Below, one piece after another: positions 7,120-13,596 of a DNA stretch of 16,571 nt; position 1 is the stretch's first letter; every line of letters begins with the position of its first letter. The notes under the pieces were generated by a model that saw only the letters and a list, made by a program, of their open reading frames with translations, was not told the DNA's origin and made no database searches. The stretch is from positions 1 through 16,571 of the forward strand of contig CALFIT010000205.1 in assembly GCA_937877465.1 (NCBI GenBank). Reading direction: 5' to 3'. Source of the stretch: an uncultured Bacteroidales bacterium (lineage in GTDB: Bacteria; Bacteroidota; Bacteroidia; Bacteroidales; F082). Both the position numbers and the translations under genes were made by a program.

Positions 7120-9389
7120 CAATGCAGTGACTTGATATACTCGTCAATCGCCTTGGCTGCTTTCTTGCCTGCGCCCATGGCGAGGATGACCGTGGCGGCT
7201 CCGCTGACGGCATCGCCACCGGCGAAGATGCCCGGACGTGAGGTCTGCCCCACTTCGTCGGCCATGATACAGCCTTTCTTGTTGCGTTCAAGGTTGCGCG
7301 TCGTGCTGCCAATCAGCGGGTTAGGCGACGTGCCCAACGCCATGATGATCATGTCGGTATCGAGGACGAACTCTGAGCCTTCAATCGGCACTGGGCTACG
7401 GCGACCCGAAGCGTCAGGCTCGCCAAGCTCGCATTTCACGCACTTGAAGCCGTTCACCCAGCCGTTTTCGTCGCCCAAAATCTCGACGGGAGCCGTCAGC
7501 AGGTCGAAGATGACGCCTTCTTCCTTGGCGTGATGCACCTCCTCGGCCCTCGCCGGCAGTTCAGCCTCGCTGCGACGGTAGACGATATGCACCTCGGCGC
7601 CAAGACGCAAGGCCGTGCGCGCAGCGTCCATAGCCACGTTGCCGCCACCCACCACGGCGACTTTCTTGCCGACGTAGTTCGGGGTCTCATAGCCTTCCTT
7701 ATAAGAGAACAGCAGGTTGTTGCGCGTCAGGAACTCGTTGGCCGACACCACGCCACAATAGTTCTCGCCCGGTATGTTGAGCATCATCGGGAAACCCGCG
7801 CCCGAGCCGATGAAGACGGCCTCGTAGCCCTCGCGGTGCATCAGCTCGTCGATGGTGATGGTGCGACCTACAACCACGTCCTTCTCGAACTTGGCCCCCA
7901 GCCGCTCCACGCTCTCCACCTCTTTCTTCACGACGGTGTCTTTGGGCAGACGGAACGACGGGATGCCATACACCAGCACGCCGCCCATCTCGTGCAAAGC
8001 CTCGAAGATGGTGACATTATAGCCCATCGAGAGCAAGTCCTTGGCGCAAGTCAGGCCGGAGGGACCGCTACCGATGATGGCCACCTTATGGCCGTTGGGG
8101 ATGCCTTGGTTGTCGAAATGCAGGCCATGCTCGATGGCGTAGTCGCCGACGAAACGCTCCAACTTGCCGATGGCGATAGGATCGTTCTTCTTGCCCATGA
8201 TGCAGCTGCCTTCGCATTGCGTCTCTTGCGGACACACGCGACCGCACACGGCAGGCAGGGCCGAGTCGCAACTGATGACGCCTGCCGCGCCCTCGAAGTC
8301 GCCTTGCGCCACGCGGGCGATGAAGCCCGGGATGTTGACGCTGACGGGACAGGCGGTCACACATTGCGGGTTCTTGCAGTGGAGGCAACGTTGGGCCTCC
8401 ATGATGGCCATGTCGGCCGAATAGCCGATACACACCTCGTCGAAGTTGTGGGCGCGGATTTCAGGTTTCTGTTCGGGACAAGGCACGCGCTTTTTTTTGT
8501 CGAAACTCTCTTCAGCGATGCCACCGATATGGCACTTGTGGCCTTCGGCCTTCTCCTCGGCTTCGAGCTGCTTGCGCGTCACCACATTGTTATACATCAT
8601 CTGGCGTTTCATGGCCTCGTCGAAGTTGACGTCCTTGCCGAGGAACTCGGGACCGTCGATGCAGGTGAACTTGGTCTTGCCGCCAATGCTCACGCGGCAA
8701 GCGCCGCACATTCCCGTGCCGTCGACCATGATCGAGTTGAGCGACACCGTGCAACGGATGCCCAACTCCTCGCAAGTCTTGGTGGCAAACTTCATCATGA
8801 TCATCGGGCCGATGCAGACGGCCTCGTCGTAGATTTTCCCGTTAGCCACAAGTTGGCGCAACACGTCGGTAACCAAGCCCTTACGACCCGTTGAGCCGTC
8901 GTCGGAGGTGACATACAGGTGGCAATAGTTGGCCAATTCCTTTTCGAAGATGAGCAAGTCCTTGGTGCGGGCGCCGATGATGCAGTCGGCCACGGCGCCA
9001 TGCTCATAGAGCCATTTCACCTGCGGGAAGATGGGTGCGATGCCCACGCCGCCGCCGATGAAGACGAAACTGCGCTTACGCAGCTCCTCGGCGGTCATCA
9101 TGGCAAACTCCGAAGGCTTGCCCAAGGGACCCACCACGTCGTGGAAGCTGTCGCCCACCTTGTATTCGGCCATCTTCCTCGTCGAAGGGCCAATGGCCTT
9201 GAACACGATGGTCACCGTGCCTTTGATGCGTTGGTAGTCGCTGATGGTCAGCGGGATGCGTTCCGAGTTCTCCTCCATCTTGACGATGAGGAACTGCCCC
9301 GGCAGTGCCGTGACTGCGATGCGCGGCGCGTGGACTTCCATCAAGTAGGTCTCCGCCGCAAATGTCTCTTTATGTAAAATCTCGAACAT
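7119..9389 (-). CDS. Fused NfnS/NfnL-type ferredoxin:NADP oxidoreductase (glutamate synthase small-chain-like)
   Basis: The 756-residue cytoplasmic protein joins two subunits that are separate in many bacteria. Residues 1-270 form a ferredoxin-NADP-reductase/PyrK-like half, with FAD-binding RIPLTIS (44-50), nucleotide-binding GGGVGIAPIFP (112-122) and a [2Fe-2S] site at D223, C228, C231 and C243. Residues 300-756 resemble the glutamate synthase small chain. They carry iron-sulfur Cys clusters at C335/C338/C343/C347 and C382/C386/C392/C396, a FAD Rossmann motif GSGPSG (440-445) and an NADPH-type GGGNVA (581-586) with Arg pair RR (605-606), and end in the 'GIFAGGDAV' FAD motif. Automatic annotation often calls such fusions 'dihydroorotate dehydrogenase B NAD-binding subunit/glutamate synthase'. 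No dihydroorotate dehydrogenase or large glutamate synthase gene is nearby, and the Asp ligand fits NfnS. I infer electron-bifurcating NADH-dependent ferredoxin:NADP oxidoreductase activity. Confidence 0.88.
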   Translation of the reverse strand: MFEILHKETFAAETYLMEVHAPRIAVTALPGQFLIVKMEENSERIPLTISDYQRIKGTVTIVFKAIGPSTRKMAEYKVGDSFHDVVGPLGKPSEFAMMTAEELRKRSFVFIGGGVGIAPIFPQVKWLYEHGAVADCIIGARTKDLLIFEKELANYCHLYVTSDDGSTGRKGLVTDVLRQLVANGKIYDEAVCIGPMIMMKFATKTCEELGIRCTVSLNSIMVDGTGMCGACRVSIGGKTKFTCIDGPEFLGKDVNFDEAMKRQMMYNNVVTRKQLEAEEKAEGHKCHIGGIAEESFDKKKRVPCPEQKPEIRAHNFDEVCIGYSADMAIMEAQRCLHCKNPQCVTACPVSVNIPGFIARVAQGDFEGAAGVISCDSALPAVCGRVCPQETQCEGSCIMGKKNDPIAIGKLERFVGDYAIEHGLHFDNQGIPNGHKVAIIGSGPSGLTCAKDLLSMGYNVTIFEALHEMGGVLVYGIPSFRLPKDTVVKKEVESVERLGAKFEKDVVVGRTITIDELMHREGYEAVFIGSGAGFPMMLNIPGENYCGVVSANEFLTRNNLLFSYKEGYETPNYVGKKVAVVGGGNVAMDAARTALRLGAEVHIVYRRSEAELPARAEEVHHAKEEGVIFDLLTAPVEILGDENGWVNGFKCVKCELGEPDASGRRSPVPIEGSEFVLDTDMIIMALGTSPNPLIGSTTRNLERNKKGCIMADEVGQTSRPGIFAGGDAVSGAATVILAMGAGKKAAKAIDEYIKSLH

Positions 9390-9431
9390 GATATTAAGGA
9401 TAATGAGTTAGTTTTGTCATCTATTTTTCGG

Positions 9432-9439
9432 CAAAGATA
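9432..9439 (-). promoter_or_regulatory. -7 element of the Nfn-type fusion gene
   Basis: The minus strand reads TATCTTTG, an exact TAnnTTTG match, 43 bases upstream of the ATG at 9389. No clear TTG element is visible at the usual -33 distance. The rest of the 151-base gap between 9389 and 9541 holds the terminator of the gene upstream. Confidence 0.6.
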
Positions 9440-9481
9440 GTGATTTTATGATACGACGGGAAAAATGTCGCAAAAAAGGAC

Positions 9482-9511
9482 AAAAAAGAAGCCCCGCTCA
9501 AGCGAGGCTCC
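9482..9511 (-). terminator. Intrinsic terminator of the gyrA-TPR unit
   Basis: On the minus strand the RNA stem is AGCCUCGC and GCGGGGCU with the loop UUGA. It has eight pairs, one of them a G-U wobble, and is followed by CUUUUUUG-like U-rich sequence. The + strand version has a C-A mismatch and no T-run after it, so the signal works in the minus direction. It lies 30-60 bases after the TPR stop codon. Confidence 0.8.
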
Positions 9512-9540
9512 AAAAAATCAGCTATGTATGAAAGATTGAC

Positions 9541-10713
9541 TTATTGTGCATCCAAGGCTTTCACTTCGTCGATCATGTTGAGCTTCACATAGATGGACCT
9601 CAGCACGTTCTTCACGTCGTCGGAGGGCTGGCTTTCGTAGGCACGTTGCAGGTAAGGCATACCCGTGCGGAGCAGCTCGTTGGCCTGTTCGATGAGGTTG
9701 TTGTACTGTTCCTGTTCGGCCTTCGAGAAGCCGGTGATTTCGTTGGCTTGCTCGATGTATTTGTTGGCCATGCCCGTGTAAAGGACGCCGATGTTGTAGA
9801 TGGCATCGTAGTAGTCGGGGTTGATGGCGAGGGCATCCTCATAATACTGGCGGGCCTTGTCGGTGTCGTACACGCCTTCGTTGTTCTCATCGCCGTAGAT
9901 GGTGCCGAGCACGAAGAGCAGTTGGGCGTTTTCGGGGTCGAGTTCGCGCAGCTTGTTGAGGTCTTCGACGGCTTCGGCGCCCTTGCCTTCCTTCAGGTAG
10001 GCGTTCACCTTCTCAAGGATGAGGCTAGCGTCGCTGGGATCTTTCTCCAAGCCGGCGTTGATCATGGCCATGGCTTGTTCGGCGTTGCCCAAGCCGTTGT
10101 AGCAGGCGGCGAGGTGACGATAGACGTCAACGCCGTCGGCACCGGCGGCTTTCATCTCGGTGAAGTAGTCGAGGGCCGTGGTGTAGTCTTCGGCACGGAG
10201 GGCCGAGGTGGCAGCGAGGTTCAGCATCTCGTTGGCATCGGGGCTACCGAGCGACTTGGCGATGTCGTAAGCCTTCTTGAACATCGGGACGGCGGCGGCG
10301 AAGTTACCCGTGTTGTAATTGTCGACACCCATGTTGGAGTAGGCGGCAAGGACGGCACCCACGCGCTGGTAGATCTCTTGCTTGTTCTCATTGAGGAAAG
10401 CCTCGTTTTCCATGCACTTCATCAGCGACTCGTAGACCTTTTCCAAGGCATCGGGGGCCTTGGCCTTGAGGTTCTCGTCGTTCGACTGGATGATGTTCTG
10501 GTAGATGGCGGCGCGATAGAGCCAGGCTTGGCATTGGTCGTTGGGCTTCATGCCGAGGAACTGCTCATGGTTGACGCATTTCTCGATGGAAATCATGGCC
10601 TTCTCGTACTGTTGGTTCTTGTTGTACATGAAGGCATCGGTTCTGTCTTTCTTTTGGGCCATCATCACATTAGCCGTGAGAGCGATAGCCAACAAAATCA
10701 TTACTTTTTTCAT
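9541..10713 (-). CDS. Exported tetratricopeptide-repeat protein
   Basis: The 390-residue protein has a Sec signal peptide (about residues 1-19, MKKVMILLAIALTANVMMA, then Gln). Helical repeats follow and make up nearly all of the rest. The clearest TPR units are in the middle and C-terminal half ('VYRHLAACYNGLGNAEQAMAMINAGLEKDP', split here by family periodicity, and the 'ALAINPDYYDAIYNIGVLY' type). Its location is the periplasm. No enzyme motif is seen, so it is a likely protein-interaction scaffold. It starts 54 bases after the gyrA stop on the same strand. No -7 element is visible in that gap and a good terminator follows the gene, so I infer that it is read through from gyrA. From memory, a TPR gene just after gyrA also occurs in other Bacteroidales, but I cannot check this here. 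The role is unknown. Confidence 0.85.
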   Translation of the reverse strand: MKKVMILLAIALTANVMMAQKKDRTDAFMYNKNQQYEKAMISIEKCVNHEQFLGMKPNDQCQAWLYRAAIYQNIIQSNDENLKAKAPDALEKVYESLMKCMENEAFLNENKQEIYQRVGAVLAAYSNMGVDNYNTGNFAAAVPMFKKAYDIAKSLGSPDANEMLNLAATSALRAEDYTTALDYFTEMKAAGADGVDVYRHLAACYNGLGNAEQAMAMINAGLEKDPSDASLILEKVNAYLKEGKGAEAVEDLNKLRELDPENAQLLFVLGTIYGDENNEGVYDTDKARQYYEDALAINPDYYDAIYNIGVLYTGMANKYIEQANEITGFSKAEQEQYNNLIEQANELLRTGMPYLQRAYESQPSDDVKNVLRSIYVKLNMIDEVKALDAQ

Positions 10714-10767
10714 TTTTTCGATTATTTAAAGTTTGACATTCTCGTAAGTTATTTCGTTTCCTTACAA

Positions 10768-13365
10768 TTATTGTTCCAAATTTTCTTCGGTCGGCCCTTC
10801 GACAGGCTCAGGGGCCTCTGTCACACCATCGGTCGGCGTTTCGACAGGCTCAACGGCCTCGGTTTCTTCCTCATCCTCGTGCTCCGTCTTGGTGACGGCG
10901 GCGATTTCGTCGTTGCCGCGCAGGTCGATGAGCTTCACGCCTTGAGTGGCACGGCCCATCACACGCAACTTGCTGACGGCCATGCGGATGACGATGCCCG
11001 ACTTGTTGATGATCATCAGGTCGTCGTCGTCGGTCACGCCCTTGATGGCGATGAGGTCGCCGGTCTTGTCGGTGATGTTCAGGGTCTTCACGCCCTTTGC
11101 GCCACGGTTGGTGATGCGGTAGTCGTCGATGTCGGAGCGTTTGCCGAAGCCTTTCTCCGAAACGACGAGTACGGTCTGGTTCGGGTCGTTGATGCACACC
11201 ATGCCGATGACCTCGTCTTCGGGCGAGCCTAACGTGATGGCTTTCACGCCCGTGGCGGTGCGGCCCATCGGGCGGACGGTCTGCTCGTTGAAGCGGACGG
11301 CCTTGCCCGAGCGGACGGCCATCAGCACCTCGTCGTTGCCGCTGGTGAGGCAGGCCTCAAGCAGCTGGTCGTCCTCGCGGATGTTGACGGCGATGATGCC
11401 ATTTTGACGCACGTTCTTGTAAGCCGCCAAGGTGGTCTTCTTGATGATGCCCTTCTTGGTGCAGAGGATGATGTAGTTGTTTTCGAGGTAGTCCTCGTCG
11501 CTCATGCTCTTCACATTGAGGTAGGCCATCACCTTGTTGTCCTTGTCGAGCGGCAGCAGGTTCTGTATGGCGCGGCCCTTGCTGTTCTTGCCTTCTTCGG
11601 GAATCTCGAAAGCCCTGAGTTTGTAGCACTTGCCTTGTTCGGTGAAGAAGAGCAGGTGGTTGTGGTTGGTGGCCGTGAAGATGTGCTCGATGAAGTCGGT
11701 GTCGCGGGTGGCGGAGCCTTTCGAGCCTTTGCCTCCCCTACTCTGCACACGGTATTCGCTCAGCGGCGTGCGCTTGATGTAACCGAGGTGCGAGATGGTG
11801 ATGACCACGGCGTCGTCGGCGATGATGTCTTCCATGCGGAACTCGCCGGCGGCGGGCACGATCTTCGTGCGGCGCGGGTCGCCATATTTTTCCTTGATGA
11901 CAAGCAGCTCGTCCTTGATGATCTGGAACTGCAATTCCTCATTTTGTAGAATATCGTGGAAATGGCGGATGCGCTCGTGGATTTCGTCCAACTCGTCCAT
12001 GATCTTCTTGATTTCGAGTCCGGCCAACTGACCGAGGCGGTAGGCCACGATTGCGGAGGCTTGGGGGTCGTCGAAGCCGAACTTGTCCATGATGGCTTGC
12101 TTGGCTTCGGGTGTGCCGCCCTTGCAGGCGCGGATGGTGGCGATGATTTCGTCGACGATGTCGATGGCGCGGGCCAATCCTTCAAGGATGTGGGCGCGTT
12201 CCTCGGCTTTCTTCAGTTCGAAGCGGGTGCGGCGAATGACGACCTCGTGTCGGTGTTCCACGAAATACTCGATCAGCTGCTTGAGGTTCAGCGTATAGGG
12301 ACGGCCTTTCACCAAAGCCACGTTGTTCACGTTGAACGAGCTTTGCAGCGGGGTCATCATGAACAGTTTGTTCAGCACCACGTCGGGGTTGGCGTCGCGT
12401 TTCAGTTCGTAGACCACGCGGATGCCCTTGCGGTCTGATTCGTCGCGGATGTCGGCCAAGCCTTCCAATTTCTTCTCGCTGACGAGGTCGGCGGTCTTCT
12501 TGATCATCTCGGCCTTGTTGACCTGATAGGGCACCGAGGTGGCGATGATGCGCTCGTGGCCGTTGTGTTCCTCGAAGTGGGTCTCGCCACGGAGCACGAT
12601 GCGTCCCCTACCCGTCTCAAACGCCTCGCGCACGCCTTCGTAGCCGTAGATGACGCCAGCCGTCGGGAAGTCGGGGGCCTTGATGTACTGCATCAGCTCT
12701 TGGATGGTAATGTCGCGGTTGTCGATGTAGGCGATGATGCCGTCGACACACTCGCCGAGGTTGTGGGGCGCCATGTTGGTTGCCATGCCCACGGCGATGC
12801 CGTTGGTGCCATTTACTAATAAGGTGGGAATCTGCGTAGGCAGCACGGTAGGCTCTTGCAGCGAGTCGTCGTAGTTGTTCTGGAAGTCGACGGTGTCCTT
12901 GTCCAAGTCGTCGAGCATTTCCTCGGCGAACTTCTGGAGGCGGGCTTCGGTGTAACGCATGGCGGCGGCGCTGTCGCCGTCCATCGAGCCGAAGTTGCCT
13001 TGGCCGTCTACCAAGGGATAGCGCAGCGACCACCACTGGGCCATGCGCACCATGGCCTCGTAAACGGAGGAGTCGCCGTGCGGGTGGTACTTACCGAGCA
13101 CGTCGCCGACGATGCGGGCCGACTTCTTGTAGCCGCTCCTCGACGTGATGCCCGACTCTTTCATGCCGAACAGCACGCGGCGGTGCACGGGTTTGAGTCC
13201 GTCGCGCACGTCGGGCAAGGCGCGTGAAATGATGACCGACATCGAATAGTCGATGTAGGCCGACTTCATCTGGTTCTCAAGGTTGACCTTGATAATCTTT
13301 TCTCCCGTGTTCTCTGGGATGTTTTCTCCCTGATTTTCAGGAGTGATGTTATTGTTTTCGTCCAT
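10768..13365 (-). CDS. gyrA: DNA gyrase subunit A
   Basis: The 865-residue protein is the breakage-reunion subunit of DNA gyrase, which with GyrB introduces negative supercoils using ATP. The catalytic tyrosine is Y138 in AAMRYTEARL. The quinolone region reads GKYHPHGDSSVYE, with S99 and E103 matching E. coli Ser83 and Asp87. Ser is the sensitive-type residue, and Glu at the second site is common outside enterobacteria. The GyrA box at 541-547 is QSRGGKG, close to the QRRGGKG consensus that separates gyrase from topoisomerase IV. The six-bladed C-terminal domain follows. The start at 13365 is followed by a short Asn/Glu-rich leader of about 25 residues before the conserved core. The last 45 or so residues are an acidic tail (EDEEETEAVEPVE...) that carries two copies of a 14-residue unit encoded by a hairpin-forming DNA repeat. 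A -7 element lies 38 bases upstream of the start. Confidence 0.97.
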   Translation of the reverse strand: MDENNNITPENQGENIPENTGEKIIKVNLENQMKSAYIDYSMSVIISRALPDVRDGLKPVHRRVLFGMKESGITSRSGYKKSARIVGDVLGKYHPHGDSSVYEAMVRMAQWWSLRYPLVDGQGNFGSMDGDSAAAMRYTEARLQKFAEEMLDDLDKDTVDFQNNYDDSLQEPTVLPTQIPTLLVNGTNGIAVGMATNMAPHNLGECVDGIIAYIDNRDITIQELMQYIKAPDFPTAGVIYGYEGVREAFETGRGRIVLRGETHFEEHNGHERIIATSVPYQVNKAEMIKKTADLVSEKKLEGLADIRDESDRKGIRVVYELKRDANPDVVLNKLFMMTPLQSSFNVNNVALVKGRPYTLNLKQLIEYFVEHRHEVVIRRTRFELKKAEERAHILEGLARAIDIVDEIIATIRACKGGTPEAKQAIMDKFGFDDPQASAIVAYRLGQLAGLEIKKIMDELDEIHERIRHFHDILQNEELQFQIIKDELLVIKEKYGDPRRTKIVPAAGEFRMEDIIADDAVVITISHLGYIKRTPLSEYRVQSRGGKGSKGSATRDTDFIEHIFTATNHNHLLFFTEQGKCYKLRAFEIPEEGKNSKGRAIQNLLPLDKDNKVMAYLNVKSMSDEDYLENNYIILCTKKGIIKKTTLAAYKNVRQNGIIAVNIREDDQLLEACLTSGNDEVLMAVRSGKAVRFNEQTVRPMGRTATGVKAITLGSPEDEVIGMVCINDPNQTVLVVSEKGFGKRSDIDDYRITNRGAKGVKTLNITDKTGDLIAIKGVTDDDDLMIINKSGIVIRMAVSKLRVMGRATQGVKLIDLRGNDEIAAVTKTEHEDEEETEAVEPVETPTDGVTEAPEPVEGPTEENLEQ
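10788..10860. repeat. Two copies of a hairpin-forming element within the gyrA 3' end
   Basis: Two 31-base copies (10788-10818 and 10830-10860) are spaced 42 bases apart. Each has the invariant core TTCGACAGGCTCA, which encodes EPVE on the gyrA strand. Each can fold into six base pairs with one bulged G and an 11-base loop (TCGACAGGCTC). The copies differ at four bases only, which form two compensatory stem pairs (C-G to G-C and C-G to T-A). The core resembles a dispersed palindromic repeat that I recall from many bacterial genomes. Confidence 0.75.
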
Positions 13366-13402
13366 TTTTGGGTTTGATTTTTCGCTTTATTGAATAAGGG
13401 TG

Positions 13403-13410
13403 CAAAGATA
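13403..13410 (-). promoter_or_regulatory. -7 element of gyrA
   Basis: The minus strand reads TATCTTTG, an exact TAnnTTTG match, identical to the one in front of the Nfn-type gene. It lies 38 bases upstream of the gyrA ATG. No obvious -33 TTG is found at the expected spacing. The gap from 13366 to 13596 is AT-rich and holds this promoter and the opposing one. I see no tRNA, small gene or riboswitch-like fold in it. Confidence 0.6.
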
Positions 13411-13546
13411 TGGATTTTTTCGATACCTTTTTATAAATAGGTGGGATTTTATTCAATAATCCGATTGGCATAGTTGTTTTTCCCTACAAAACACACTTAT
13501 CGCAGCGGCTTTTTCATTTTTTTTCGTTGCGATGCGGGATTTTCCC

Positions 13547-13554
13547 TAATTTTG
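13547..13554 (+). promoter_or_regulatory. -7 element of the M16 peptidase gene
   Basis: TAATTTTG is an exact match to TAnnTTTG, 42 bases before the ATG. A TTG at 13527-13529 could be the -33 element, though its 17-base spacing is slightly short. Transcription would start near 13560 and give an AU-rich leader of about 36 bases. Confidence 0.6.
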
Positions 13555-13596
13555 CAGTCCATAGACTGAATATCTTTATTTCATAATAAATTCAAA

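Noticed and set aside
7530..8894. Long open frame of 454 codons on the + strand opposite the Nfn-type gene
   Set aside because: The minus-strand gene has clear cofactor motifs throughout. The antisense frame has low-complexity Val/His/Ala/Asp-rich content typical of the shadow of a GC3-rich gene.
10740..10765. Weak inverted repeat (GTAAG/CTTAC) between gyrA and the TPR gene
   Set aside because: Five pairs around a 12-base loop with no T-run is too weak to call a terminator.
9544..11232. Long open frame of 562 codons on the + strand across the TPR gene and the gyrA 3' end
   Set aside because: It runs antisense over two well-supported genes and their gap, and its Val/Gly/His/Leu-rich content shows no domain.
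13057..13071. Quinolone-resistance change in GyrA (Glu103 where E. coli has Asp87)
   Set aside because: Glu is the normal residue in many non-enteric bacteria, and the key Ser99 is intact, so resistance is not supported.
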